Part shown: positions 41,893 through 52,739 of the stretch, one piece after another
How positions within the stretch are numbered: the first letter of the stretch is position 1
How the letters are laid out: every line of letters starts with the position of its first letter
Assembly: GCA_964019425.1 (NCBI GenBank)
Contig: OZ025820.1
Span: 558,001-622,000, forward strand
Source: Flectonema sp. DT1601
Taxonomy: Eukaryota; Euglenozoa; Diplonemea; Diplonemida; Diplonemidae
Reading direction: 5' to 3'
DNA length: 64,000 nucleotides
Made by a program: the position numbers and the translations under genes
Notes under the pieces: model-generated
Told to the model about the DNA's origin: nothing
Databases searched by the model: none
Seen by the model: the letters and a program-made list of their open reading frames with translations, nothing else

Positions 41893-42437
41893 ATGTCCAG
41901 ATTATCAGTACAAGAAATGGAGCAGGCGTTCGAACTCTTCGACACTGACGCCTCAGGCAGTATCGGAAGAGACGAAGTCGCCTTCGCCTTAAAAGCAATG
42001 GGAATGCAGACTGTATGTAATATTATTATTTTATGAAATAAAAAGAACATCTCATTTTCTAAAACAAACAACAGGTAACAGATAGAGACGTTAATGAATT
42101 CATCGAATCTGTAGACACCAGCAACGACGGTGAAATTTCAAAGGAAGAATTCATAACCGCCATGAAACTAAAGAACGTAGAAGCAAACAGCGATGCTGAG
42201 ATCAAGAGCATGTTCACAATGTTTGACTTTGATAGAAACGGAAAGGTTGGAGTCACTGACTTAGCAAGAATCAGCAAAATTGTAAATGGAGAAGAAGCAT
42301 CCTTAGACTACATTCAGGAACTTATTAATTGGGGAGATATGGACAGAGATGGTCAACTAAACTACGATGAATTCTACCACGTTATTACTAAGTATGAATC
42401 TGTTATTGATCCTAGATCAAGAAGAGTCCGAGAATAA
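41893..42437 (+). CDS. Centrin-type EF-hand protein, 2 exons
   Basis: 160 residues from exons 41893-42012 and 42075-42437; the 62-nt intron (gtatgta..acaacag) splits between QT and VTDRD in phase 0. Four EF-hand loops are intact: DTDASGSIGRDE, DTSNDGEISKEE, DFDRNGKVGVTD and DMDRDGQLNYDE, the third with Asp in place of the usual final Glu. The length, spacing and AFELFDTDASGSI start fit the centrin/calmodulin family, with centrin best. Centrins act at basal bodies and in contractile fibres. The short N-terminus lacks the long basic leader of some centrins. Confidence 0.88.
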
Positions 42438-42905
42438 GTAAATCATCATGATTTTCAATTGCGAGCCCGCACGTAACACATAACGTGCGAAGTACAGTTT
42501 TTGTCACTTCTGTTTATTAGTGTGTTTCTTCAGTACAGAAAAAAGCCTGATATTTATTATTAAGACAAAGAACAACGGCAGTCTCGTCCAGGGTTTTGGG
42601 ACGAGAGAACAGTCTGAATGAAACAAGGAAAAAAAAAAAAAAAAAATTCTCATTCCCACTCTCCCAAAAAACATTCCACTTCCCCAAATGAAATATCGAA
42701 CCAGAGCCTTTGTATGTGACCTTTGCACGTGGTGCCGTCCACCACGTGCACCCCATCCCAGCTGTTTGTGTACTGCTTGTTAAGTTCACGCGGACATAAA
42801 GTTATTCTACAGAAGACGCTAACTAATACAACAACATAAAGCAGGTTTTTTGTAAAGTGCATGTGATCGCACTAGCATATTTTCTCAACACACTTCTTCA
42901 GTACC
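42438..42905 (+). other. Intergenic region with three hairpins
   Basis: Perfect stems GCACGT/ACGTGC (42468-42487), TCTCGTCC/GGACGAGA (42582-42606) and TGCACGTGGTG/CACCACGTGCA (11 bp, 5-nt loop, 42724-42750). A cttcttcag acceptor ends 4 nt before the next start. No gene. Confidence 0.6.
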
Positions 42906-43520
42906 ATGGAGTCACTTAAACAACATGACGTGTTATCGGAAGTGTCTGAGGTCAAAGCAAAAGTAATAAAACAACGAAAAGATGTAAAACAGCTTCGAGA
43001 ACGACTTAAATTTATAAGCTCAGAAAAGAAAAACACCGAAACATTAATAACTAAAGCAGACCAGGAAGACCAGGATTTAGAGGTAGTTGAAAATGAGTTG
43101 GTAGTCAGAATGATCCACGCTGCCTTTGAACAAGAAGCAACGTTATTAGCGAACAGACGATTGCAGCAGACTGTGACTCGGAATAGACAATTAAATTCAA
43201 AAAATACAAAGATATTACGACAGAATAAGGGACGTTACAAGGAACGTGACACTGCTAACCTCTACCGAGAAACAGAACAAGCAGGTCAGGCGCTTCAATT
43301 ACAAAAACTTGAAGACGATATTGCTGCAGCTGAAGACGAGCTTGAGTCACGTCGGACGAACTTGAACCAACTTGAAACTCGCACTGAGAAAAAGAAAGCT
43401 GTTTTACGCGAACTTCAACAAGACGCTGTCGAAGCAATGCAAATCATAACAGACACTCTTGGCCAAGTAAAGACTCAGCTACGAGTCGATGGTGTCTCCA
43501 GCACTAGTCCAAGACGATAA
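42906..43520 (+). CDS. Small coiled-coil protein
   Basis: 204 residues, almost wholly helical and highly charged, with heptad-like spacing (KAKVIKQRKDVKQLRERLKF, then QLQKLEDDIAAAEDELESRR and NQLETRTEKKKAVLRELQQ). No family recognised; a structural or ciliary role would be speculation. The start ATG is in a good context (taccATGG) 4 nt after a cttcttcag acceptor. The next gene's acceptor lies about 220 nt beyond its stop, so spacing here is tight. Confidence 0.75.
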   Translation: MESLKQHDVLSEVSEVKAKVIKQRKDVKQLRERLKFISSEKKNTETLITKADQEDQDLEVVENELVVRMIHAAFEQEATLLANRRLQQTVTRNRQLNSKNTKILRQNKGRYKERDTANLYRETEQAGQALQLQKLEDDIAAAEDELESRRTNLNQLETRTEKKKAVLRELQQDAVEAMQIITDTLGQVKTQLRVDGVSSTSPRR

Positions 43521-43752
43521 CTATTTTATCAATTCTTGTTTACAATATCACAATGTGAACACACCAAGTTCAACAAACGATGAATTTATTCTTCACCGCC
43601 AAGTTGTTTTTTACTTATTCAGGACTCTTCGTTTCTTTATTTTCTTTTCTTTACCTTGTACTCTATTTGTATCCCTACTGGTTTTCGTAGTAGTCGTCGA
43701 AAGGGTGTATTTGACTTTATTATTATTTATTCATATTAAACAGACTGATGAC

Positions 43753-46700
43753 ATGGCACGGGGAAGATCGATGTCCGAACAGCGGCAGTCGATTGCCCCA
43801 CCTCCAGGATTATCGTGTGCTGAGGATTACATTAGAAATGGAGATAGAATGAGTCTGTATTGCGAAGGCTGCTCTGGATTCTTAGCAGCTGACGGCATCA
43901 CATCAAGCGATGTAATCGTTGAACGATTAGAGCTTGAAGAATGTGAACCAGGAAGACTGAAGTACTATCCTAATCACTTTGAAAGATGTGTTTTTACCCT
44001 TAATAGAATAGACATATGGGATGCTCAAGGACTTGGAGCAGGAACAGGTGAACCTCTTCAATATGGTCAAATCATATCACTTCGTCATGACTATTCGAAT
44101 TCTGTTTTATGTGTCGATAGACGTACTCAAAGCAGCCTCAGTGCAGCAATAGGCTGCCTCAAAACCAGACTAAGCAAAGCTGCTGGTGACCGCTCCAACT
44201 ACTTTCGAATCTTACCAAGGTATAAGATGAGATCTGAGGGTGATAAAGTCCGTCGAAGTGATCGAATAATATTAAAAAGAGATGGGGATGATCATTTCCT
44301 CCACGTAACTGAAGAACTCGACAGCGTTGTAGACACGATTAGTTCACCTTCATTATACTGGAGACATGAAGTAAATGTTGGTAATTCTCCAACAGAATGG
44401 GTCATACACGTTTATGATTCAAAAGGTGAAGACGAAGACGAAGCGACAATCAGAGTAGGAATGCCAATAGCGTTATTTCATAAAGAGAGAGAAGGTTTTG
44501 CGACGGCTTCTCACAGTTCGTTAGATGAGCATAGCTCTCAAGATAGACCTGAGGTGTATCTTGATATACCAAACAGAGCAAATCAACGAACTTATAACAT
44601 CGAGTCATTGAAATTTAGCGTCAACGGTGTCTGGATGTTTGAGCACGCCAACACAACTCTTGGAGGGATAGTTGCATTGAATTCTGGTCGTCATATTCCT
44701 GCATATCGAATAAAACATTTAGCATCACACAGATACTTAGCAATCACAAAGGATAGAAATGGAGAGAATAAAACAACGCTGGTTTCTCATCAAATGGAAT
44801 TCGATCCGGTTTGCTCTGAAGACGGTGACGATAACAGCTACGTCTTAGAAACATCAAAATCATCCATAATTGATGATGATCAACTAGACATACCGAGAGT
44901 AGAGATTATAGAGCCTCCGAAGGATTCTGGTAGCGCACTGTCAAACGATTCGGGATGTAAATCATTACAGATACCTGTTCCGACTCACTCAGGTGCATAT
45001 ACAAGAAAAAGATCACCCAGGCTTCCTGATAAAGCAAGAGGAAGAGAAAAACCAAGTGATACTACTTTATTTTGGATTGATCCTTTAGACGATGGTCAGA
45101 ATACACTACAATCATCAACTACATTTATAAGAGTACAACATGTTCAGAGTAAGTGTTGGGTTCATGTATGTGGAGGATCTCTTCACGCAGTATCAAAAAA
45201 AGAAACCAAACGAATACCATCATTTCATCTTGGTAAGAGACCAACTAGCAGTCATTCTATGTCTGTGCATAAAGTTCCTTCTGAGGCTACGTTATCACCA
45301 TTAGGAGACAGATCAGATGAAAACTTATCGAGGAGTATCCAGTCGTTATCATTTGGTCAAACTCAAACAGTCGACAAGACCGAATACCAAATTGTACCAA
45401 CTGAAAAACGAGCCCATGACGACGTCTGGTGTGTAATCAAAGTACCTCAAACCAGATTACTAGGCTTAAATACTGTCGTCGAATGCAAAGACATTCTCGA
45501 ACAGTTCATCCTCGAAGTTAACAACAGAGAGGATGGCGGAGTACCACCTGGTTTAATCATTCAAACGAAAATAAAATTACAACAATTAATTGACTTTTGC
45601 GTCGAACCTCGAACTGATTTATACGACTCAGGAGAGGTACCCAGGGCAGCTGATCAACTGAAATTTAAAGACGCTGTGGATATCCATTCTGATGTTGAAA
45701 GCTTACCAATATCAGAGTCTCAGGAGTTATTATTTAGTCAGGATATTCATGCTGTACTTTTTGGAATGCTTCAACCAAAGCGAGAAGGATTTTATACTTC
45801 TCGTGTTATTGACGACAGCCACAGACTTTGTTATGAACTTCTTCGTGTTATGGTCAAAGGTAGTTCTGAAAGAGCAGCTAAGCTATTACCTTCAATGGCA
45901 CTGTTTAGAAAGCATCTCGGAAATCCAAAATATGGTGTTTGCGACCTGTTAATTGAGTTGTACAGGAACAATCGACCTGTTCTTGATGACCTGAACCTCA
46001 GTCTTGTTGGAGATATTGTAAACTACCTAACAGATTTCGGTTTGCAACCAGCCTTACTGAAATTATTATCAACCTTATGTATTTGTAATGGTTCTGGTAT
46101 ACAGAGAAATCAAAGAGCGGTTTTGGCACACTTAAAAGAATCACCTCGCTTAATAATCGACACGATAGTAACAGCTGAAGGCGAAATATGGGTCAGGACT
46201 CCACCAGAAACTACAATGTTTGGGGCAAAGGCGAGGCAAGGAGTTCGAAAGAACAGAAAAAATAGGCATTCAATCACCCACATTAAAGAAGACAGAAGCA
46301 GGACTTGGATTACACTCGGTGAGTTATGTAGTGCGGCGAAGAATAGTCCAAATAGAAACTTAGTATCGTATTATAGAGAGTTTTTAGGTGTTTTATCGAA
46401 CCTTTGTCATGATAATGTCAGTGCGTTAGTTGATGTCAGACGATGGATGCCACTCGGAGTTGTTAAAGTGTTGTTAGGAAGTACTACAGGTTATCTATCG
46501 GAATATAGAGGTCCTCGTAAAGTTCTTGATGACATGCTTGCCGTGTTTGTCAACTTAGCTATTCACGTTCATATCATTCCAAAATATCCTGAAGCAGCAC
46601 TTGATCCATCCAGGCTAGTCGTAGCCTGGTATGCATTCGAAGAATCTTCCCTTTCATTCACACAACCTGAAGGGTTGCAAAGTGACCAGCTTACCCCATT

Positions 46701-49700
46701 GCTGAAACAAGCTTCTTTGGCATTTTTACGTGAAAATACTCAACAATTTTATAAAGAACCAGCTACTAATAGACTCACAAGCAGCTTATTAACATTCTGG
46801 CAGGAAGTTGTAACCAGAAAGTTATTTTCAACGGATGAGATTAATGAACTACTTCCCATATTATCGAAGTTACTTAATGGTCAAACAGATGCATCATCTT
46901 CTGACAAAACGTTTGTTCCGGGAACACCAACAAGCGGTGATTGGTTAAGAAGAGGCACATCCAGAAAAACTACATTATTCGAAGAATCACGCAGATATTA
47001 CAATGAGTATTCTGCTGTGATTATGCAAAGTAAGCTACTCGCTGCGCAAGTGTTTGGTCTTCGTCTCGAATTTGAAGCCGTTGAGGCTCTTTACGAGCTG
47101 ATCTTTGCTTTCAAAGAAGAAGTACCAGCAGCTCCTCCAGCATCTGCCCGTCGACAGAGCAACAGCAGTAATGTTTTATCCCCACTGAGAGAGGGTAGCG
47201 CTTACAGCTGCAGTGACATTCTTCAAATTAATATTCAGAAACTTGATACTCATATTAAAAGTGCTTGTGCACGTCCCTACCTTCGAAAGGATCACCTACA
47301 TAGAAAAGAATTATTACCAATCTGCATGGATCTAGCTTCCTACCATGATAAAAGATTATCTCATACAGTTCTCACTTATGTTTTTAAGTCGCTTTGGTTC
47401 GGAGCAGAACTTGCTGCGAATCTTCAGCAGACACAATTACTATTCAGTGCTGAGTCTTGGGTGTTGTTCAGAAGATTAAATGAAAAGAAACAACTTCTTG
47501 AAGCACTCATTCAAGCAAAGTACGATGAACAAGACAGCACAAATGAAGAAGAGTGCAGAGCTTTATTAGGTGAACTGGTATCTCTTCTACAACCAAGAAA
47601 AGAAGAAAAACCAACTCAGACACATAGAAGTGCGAGATCTCATACAAGTGATGGGTTACTAAGTGAATCACCAGGTGGAAGTTTTAAGAAAGTCGCGTCA
47701 ATGAGAAAACGACCTCGAGCAGGATCGATGGTTCGTTCTCAACCTCAAGTGTTGTTAAATCATGAATCAGTAATTAGAGAACGTCAGGAAATATGTCGCA
47801 ATCTCGGTTTTCACGAAATCGTCGCTGAACATCTCCTCTCTCGAACACTAACGTCAGCGATGGCTTCAAAACGTAAAGGTAGATGGGAACTATTTCAGCT
47901 TTGCTACACCTATTTAAAACTACTAGTTCACGATCACTTTACAAACCAAGAAGTAGTAGCTCCGTATGTTGTTGGTTACCTACTCGAACATTTAGATAAA
48001 GGAATTGGTGCTGCTGAAACAGCAATCACATTATACAGATCAAATAGTAACTTAGCCAACATGGTTCCACCAGAATTACTCAGAGGGCTGGTTAGACAAT
48101 TGGCTGAAGTATTTCAGCGTAGAGATGTTAGTACAAAACATGCTACTGAACTGCTAAGAGTTTTAATTGTTGTGAAGGATGAGGATGTTGAGATTCCTAT
48201 TCTAAGAAATCAATCTATTTGTATGAATCAACTACTGGAAGTAGTCTCTGGAAGGATTCACGACAGCTTAACAACACATGTTAAGATGCAACTTCAACCA
48301 ACGGTGTCTGCGTCAGCTGACCGACGTGATGGAGTTGCAACAAGCGGTGATGGTCACAGTAGGAAATCAGTTCTTGGAATGTGTACTATTCTTGAAATCT
48401 TAGCTTTGTGTTGTCAAGGAAGAAATACAACAACAGAAATAGGAGGTCAGTCGGTTATGCCACTTGAAAAAATATTATCACTTCTATCCGACTGTCTAGG
48501 AGTTATGATTAGAGAAACACGTGACGTTATTCCAAATAAGTTCCTTTCAGATTCTGATGACAGAAGTGAATGGATTCCACCACACTATTTAATGAAAGTA
48601 CTTTTAATGTTTTTACACAATGTGTATCTTAATGAAGGAAGTGGTATCACTGATATTTCAGACGTTCAGCGTAATATAACTGATCAGAAACTCCAGGGAC
48701 TTGACAAGCGAAGACGAGTTGCTGAAGAATGGCTACGAAACACTGACTGGTGGATAGTATTCGGGTGTTTTAGTAGACTGACACAAGAGTGGATGGATGA
48801 TTTCACGTTGTTAGAAAGAGCTGACACGACGATGTCATCATTTACATTACGAAAAGCATCAGAAACGTCACTAAACAGTTTACGATCACCGATACTATCT
48901 CACACTAATGGTGATGATGGTGAGATGTCTGATGCTCCTTCACCTGAACCAATCACTCCAGCTAACTTAAACCACTCAACAGACGATCGTCGTAAACTCG
49001 TTTTTGATGATATCCTCCCGTGTGTTGGAACTTTTATGGTCGCAAAATTCCAACAAGATTTTTTCAGATCAAGACCAAATTCAAAAGAAGTCTCAGCAAT
49101 AAATGAATTCGTTTATACGATAATATCCTGCACTGATGATCGATTTAATGAACGTCTTTCTCCGAAGGAAAATACAGCGATCGTATCATTTTTTGATTGT
49201 GCTCAAGTTCTACTACCGGAAGATGAATCGGCGAAATTTGATTCATCGACAGCAGACTTGGCGAATTCACTTGCGATGGCGAATCGTAAACTACGTCACA
49301 AACTTGGATATTCAGAAAATGAAGTCATGTCTCCTTTAACAAAGAGAGATCCGACCTTTCCTAGTTTTAGTCCCTCACCAGGATCAACAACCAGTGAAGG
49401 TCATAATGATCCGTTGGCAAGAAGATATGTCGCTGATAGTTTTTCGATCGTTCAAGATTATTTATTGGATACGTTTGTTGAAGACGTTAGCTCGCTATCA
49501 ATGATCTTAGTCTTAATAAGAAAGGAAATGGAACTCATAGACTGGGCAGCATCGTGGGATGAAACAATCGAATCATCATCACGAGTACGAATTCCTCCTC
49601 CATGGCTTGTAGCTTTAGTTCAGCATCTTGAAGATCCGGAGTTACCTGAACAGGTGATTATTGGACTACTTAAGGTTTTCACAAGACTAATAGTAACAGC

Positions 49701-52700
49701 ATCGATACCTGTAAAAACACTCGAAGAACAAGATATTCTCGAGTCTACAGAACTTCCAGATCTCACTGATGGAGAGTCTTCTTATGTCGAAACTCAAAAC
49801 CACTTAAATCGTTTGGGACTAACAAATTGTATGGTAAAACTAACTGAAAGAGGAAACAACAGAATAGCACATGAAGCAATATGCTTCGGAGTAGAATTAC
49901 TTCACGGAGGTAATAAACAAGTTCAAGATTCGATGCTTGACTTCTTTCTTAATAACGATGAGTCATTCTTTGAAGGAATGAAAGACTGCATTAAATCCGC
50001 AGCCGATAAACTTCTACTACGTGCTCGTGAACAAGAGCTGTTCGATCCTCAAGTTGATCAAACGAAATCAATAAGCGACTTACCACCTGTAGCACCAAGT
50101 TTAGGATCAATCGGAAAAGTATTACGACTACTACAACTGGTGTGTGAAGGCCATCATTTAAGGCTGCAGAACTACATCAGATTACAAGAAGATAATTTGA
50201 AAAATACGAACATAGTTCAGGAAGTGTTACTGTTCTTGAGAACACTTCTTCATACTGATGGATTGATAACTGAGTGTCGAACATTACAGGAATCAGACAA
50301 GAGAGACCTTCTAAATCTAGCAGAGCAAACCTTCGACACGTTAACCGAGTTCTGCCAAGGCCCCTGTCCTGAAAATCAAAATGAAATAGTCGGTTGCAAT
50401 ATTTGTGGATTGGTTGACGGTTTACTACAGGCTAAAGGATCACATTTATTGACCTTAAAATCAAAGGCTATTACTACTCTACTATCAGTTTTAGAAGGTT
50501 CAGGTTCAGAGGGTCAAGGATCACAGCCTCCTTCAGTACGCATCATGTTAAAAACATTAAAACTCGAAACAATAGAAAGCACGATGTCTGCGATATGGAA
50601 CCTACTAAAGAATAGAGAAGACGAATCAGGAAAGGTTTTCAGAGAGATGGACATAACTGCATTAAAAAAGAGAAAAGCAGCACTTCTAGGACCATCGGCT
50701 CAAAAACAAGAACCACAGAGCCACTACGTTTATGAGGATTCCTGGATGGAAGAAGCATGTGAAGTGTTAGGTGTCGTAGAACATGTTGAAAAAGTTGAAA
50801 GTGCGGAATCGTCGAAGATAGACAGCGGATCACTGTGTTCAATGCTTGACGTCTCATTTAATATTTATATCCTTCTGCTTACACTGTCAGGTTGGTCTCA
50901 CAGTGTAGCTACTGTAATAGATGAGCTTCCTGGTAGTATGTATTTCAAAAGAATGGTTGGAACGATTGAAATTGCTAGAGGAAGTGTTCTTGAAAAAGTT
51001 TATTTCAGAATTCCATCACAATGCAGTGGGCTATCAAGACAAGCTAGACATGATGTCCTTTGGGAACTACGAGACAAAGACAGCAGAGCTGCTAAACTGA
51101 CATCATTCTTTGATATCTCAAGAGAGTTGATCGCAGAAATGTCATACCTTCATGAGATTCGTTCTAAAGTACAACACCTCAACATTACTCAACATAAGAA
51201 TGCTAATCCATTTGTTAACACTGTGAGATATCGATTAGGGCAGTTCTTTACGTCTCCAGGATCTCAAGACCATTTGAGGGTTTGGAATGTAAGAGCTGCA
51301 CTGGTCGTTAATTTAATACTTTTGTTGTCTTATTCAGTCTTCGAATTCCACTTCGATTCCGAAGCATCCGAACTCAGCATCGTTCAACAACTATCACGGG
51401 CATCTCCAACAGAACGACTTGGTCACGGATTGGTATTTTTAATGCCTTGGATGTTTCAAGGGTCAGTACCGTTGGAAGGGGTTTGGGATGAGTTCCTTGT
51501 AGTCTTGGTAATATCAATGTGCTATCTTCATGTTTTAATTAGTTTATCTGACGTTTATCTGATGTGGACTTTAAGACTCCGACGAATCCTTCGAGAAGTA
51601 AACAACAAAGCATTTAGTGAAAGAAGTCAATCTGAATTGTCATTTTACAGTCAATTCTGTTTGGTGAGGGAAGCAGCTCCAAAATCGTTGAGTTTAGGAT
51701 TTGCGTGGAGATTCTTTTTGGTTTTGGTTTCGTTTGGATCAGTGTTGCATACTCCATTTTACTCTGCTTTGCATTTGCTTGCAATTATTCCACAGAGTAC
51801 TCATTTGAGGAACGTCGTATCAGCTGTTTCGTTGAACGGTCAAACTCTGTTGATGACATTTGCATTTGGTGTACTTGTGGTATATTTATTTGCACTACTT
51901 GGTTATACGGCATTTCATTCAGATTTTGTCGGTGATGGTGGTGTAGAAAACCCTAACTGCCTAACACTACTTCAGTGCTTTACATTCACTCTTATGAATG
52001 GAATGAGATCGGGTGGTGGTGTTGGTGATATTTTAAGTCACACTCCTCTTGAAGATGGCATTCATCATACTCAGAGAATGGTTTTTGATTATTTCTTCTT
52101 CATCGGTGTTATCGTTATTCTATTATCGATTGTGTCTGGGATCATTACCGATTCGTTTACTGAACTCAGAAAACGAAAAGACGATTTTGAAGATGAAATC
52201 CGCAACTACTGCTTCATATGTGGAATAGAAGCTTCAACATTTGAGCGTTATCTAAAAGGTGGATTTAAATCACACACGACAAAAGAACATAACATGTGGA
52301 ACTATTTATATTTTCATTGTCATGTTATTGAAAAAGATGAGGACGAGTATACTGGACAAGAATCATACGTGATGGATAGAATAAAGGAATTGGACTTCTC
52401 ATTCTATCCAATAAACAAGAGTATGTCGATGATGGAGTTGGGTGTACTAGAAGACAAAGATGTTGAAGATGATTATCGGCAAGAAGTACGACAAGACGAG
52501 ATCAGATCAGAGTTAAATTCCTTAATGAGAAGAATAGATGTTATGGAACAGTCCATGCATCAAAAATTCACAACCCTAACCAGTCACATTGAAAACCTGG
52601 ATCATGACGGACGCAGCACTCCTCCTTGGACTTCAGGAATGGCACAAACACAACGACTTCCATCTGGGAGGCTGCAAGCAGGTCCTAGAGCAAGCATGAT

Positions 52701-52704
52701 TTAA
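43753..52704 (+). CDS. IP3-receptor-type calcium release channel, single exon
   Basis: 2,983 residues without an intron. The N-terminus carries beta-trefoil/MIR-like sequence (residues about 25-700, with SLYCEGCSGFLAADGI and IRVQHVQSKCWVHV), followed by RIH-type helical repeats. Six membrane segments begin near residue 2510. The pore filter reads GMRSGGGVGDIL with GGGVGD at 2754, as in IP3 receptors. After the last helix come CFICG (C at 2820), EHNMWNYLYFHCHV and the EYTGQESYV end, the zinc-binding linker typical of IP3 receptors. It should release calcium from internal stores on IP3 binding. Start is ATG-GCA-CGG, 9 nt after attaaacag; upstream in-frame codons belong to the spacer. Length compares with about 2,700 for animal receptors. 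Confidence 0.93.
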   Translation: MARGRSMSEQRQSIAPPPGLSCAEDYIRNGDRMSLYCEGCSGFLAADGITSSDVIVERLELEECEPGRLKYYPNHFERCVFTLNRIDIWDAQGLGAGTGEPLQYGQIISLRHDYSNSVLCVDRRTQSSLSAAIGCLKTRLSKAAGDRSNYFRILPRYKMRSEGDKVRRSDRIILKRDGDDHFLHVTEELDSVVDTISSPSLYWRHEVNVGNSPTEWVIHVYDSKGEDEDEATIRVGMPIALFHKEREGFATASHSSLDEHSSQDRPEVYLDIPNRANQRTYNIESLKFSVNGVWMFEHANTTLGGIVALNSGRHIPAYRIKHLASHRYLAITKDRNGENKTTLVSHQMEFDPVCSEDGDDNSYVLETSKSSIIDDDQLDIPRVEIIEPPKDSGSALSNDSGCKSLQIPVPTHSGAYTRKRSPRLPDKARGREKPSDTTLFWIDPLDDGQNTLQSSTTFIRVQHVQSKCWVHVCGGSLHAVSKKETKRIPSFHLGKRPTSSHSMSVHKVPSEATLSPLGDRSDENLSRSIQSLSFGQTQTVDKTEYQIVPTEKRAHDDVWCVIKVPQTRLLGLNTVVECKDILEQFILEVNNREDGGVPPGLIIQTKIKLQQLIDFCVEPRTDLYDSGEVPRAADQLKFKDAVDIHSDVESLPISESQELLFSQDIHAVLFGMLQPKREGFYTSRVIDDSHRLCYELLRVMVKGSSERAAKLLPSMALFRKHLGNPKYGVCDLLIELYRNNRPVLDDLNLSLVGDIVNYLTDFGLQPALLKLLSTLCICNGSGIQRNQRAVLAHLKESPRLIIDTIVTAEGEIWVRTPPETTMFGAKARQGVRKNRKNRHSITHIKEDRSRTWITLGELCSAAKNSPNRNLVSYYREFLGVLSNLCHDNVSALVDVRRWMPLGVVKVLLGSTTGYLSEYRGPRKVLDDMLAVFVNLAIHVHIIPKYPEAALDPSRLVVAWYAFEESSLSFTQPEGLQSDQLTPLLKQASLAFLRENTQQFYKEPATNRLTSSLLTFWQEVVTRKLFSTDEINELLPILSKLLNGQTDASSSDKTFVPGTPTSGDWLRRGTSRKTTLFEESRRYYNEYSAVIMQSKLLAAQVFGLRLEFEAVEALYELIFAFKEEVPAAPPASARRQSNSSNVLSPLREGSAYSCSDILQINIQKLDTHIKSACARPYLRKDHLHRKELLPICMDLASYHDKRLSHTVLTYVFKSLWFGAELAANLQQTQLLFSAESWVLFRRLNEKKQLLEALIQAKYDEQDSTNEEECRALLGELVSLLQPRKEEKPTQTHRSARSHTSDGLLSESPGGSFKKVASMRKRPRAGSMVRSQPQVLLNHESVIRERQEICRNLGFHEIVAEHLLSRTLTSAMASKRKGRWELFQLCYTYLKLLVHDHFTNQEVVAPYVVGYLLEHLDKGIGAAETAITLYRSNSNLANMVPPELLRGLVRQLAEVFQRRDVSTKHATELLRVLIVVKDEDVEIPILRNQSICMNQLLEVVSGRIHDSLTTHVKMQLQPTVSASADRRDGVATSGDGHSRKSVLGMCTILEILALCCQGRNTTTEIGGQSVMPLEKILSLLSDCLGVMIRETRDVIPNKFLSDSDDRSEWIPPHYLMKVLLMFLHNVYLNEGSGITDISDVQRNITDQKLQGLDKRRRVAEEWLRNTDWWIVFGCFSRLTQEWMDDFTLLERADTTMSSFTLRKASETSLNSLRSPILSHTNGDDGEMSDAPSPEPITPANLNHSTDDRRKLVFDDILPCVGTFMVAKFQQDFFRSRPNSKEVSAINEFVYTIISCTDDRFNERLSPKENTAIVSFFDCAQVLLPEDESAKFDSSTADLANSLAMANRKLRHKLGYSENEVMSPLTKRDPTFPSFSPSPGSTTSEGHNDPLARRYVADSFSIVQDYLLDTFVEDVSSLSMILVLIRKEMELIDWAASWDETIESSSRVRIPPPWLVALVQHLEDPELPEQVIIGLLKVFTRLIVTASIPVKTLEEQDILESTELPDLTDGESSYVETQNHLNRLGLTNCMVKLTERGNNRIAHEAICFGVELLHGGNKQVQDSMLDFFLNNDESFFEGMKDCIKSAADKLLLRAREQELFDPQVDQTKSISDLPPVAPSLGSIGKVLRLLQLVCEGHHLRLQNYIRLQEDNLKNTNIVQEVLLFLRTLLHTDGLITECRTLQESDKRDLLNLAEQTFDTLTEFCQGPCPENQNEIVGCNICGLVDGLLQAKGSHLLTLKSKAITTLLSVLEGSGSEGQGSQPPSVRIMLKTLKLETIESTMSAIWNLLKNREDESGKVFREMDITALKKRKAALLGPSAQKQEPQSHYVYEDSWMEEACEVLGVVEHVEKVESAESSKIDSGSLCSMLDVSFNIYILLLTLSGWSHSVATVIDELPGSMYFKRMVGTIEIARGSVLEKVYFRIPSQCSGLSRQARHDVLWELRDKDSRAAKLTSFFDISRELIAEMSYLHEIRSKVQHLNITQHKNANPFVNTVRYRLGQFFTSPGSQDHLRVWNVRAALVVNLILLLSYSVFEFHFDSEASELSIVQQLSRASPTERLGHGLVFLMPWMFQGSVPLEGVWDEFLVVLVISMCYLHVLISLSDVYLMWTLRLRRILREVNNKAFSERSQSELSFYSQFCLVREAAPKSLSLGFAWRFFLVLVSFGSVLHTPFYSALHLLAIIPQSTHLRNVVSAVSLNGQTLLMTFAFGVLVVYLFALLGYTAFHSDFVGDGGVENPNCLTLLQCFTFTLMNGMRSGGGVGDILSHTPLEDGIHHTQRMVFDYFFFIGVIVILLSIVSGIITDSFTELRKRKDDFEDEIRNYCFICGIEASTFERYLKGGFKSHTTKEHNMWNYLYFHCHVIEKDEDEYTGQESYVMDRIKELDFSFYPINKSMSMMELGVLEDKDVEDDYRQEVRQDEIRSELNSLMRRIDVMEQSMHQKFTTLTSHIENLDHDGRSTPPWTSGMAQTQRLPSGRLQAGPRASMI

Positions 52705-52739
52705 CAGAAATCATGAACTTAATAATACGTCAATTAAGT
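52695..52739 (+). terminator. Hairpins at and after the channel stop codon
   Basis: CATGATT (52695-52701) pairs with AATCATG (52709-52715), placing the TAA in the loop; ACTTAAT (52717-52723) pairs with ATTAAGT (52733-52739). Both are perfect 7-bp stems. Role in 3' processing or termination is inferred only from position. Confidence 0.3.

Noticed and set aside
43489-43752. In-frame extension upstream of the IP3 receptor start
   Set aside because: It overlaps the end of the coiled-coil gene and an attaaacag acceptor lies between; it reads as hydrophobic spacer sequence.
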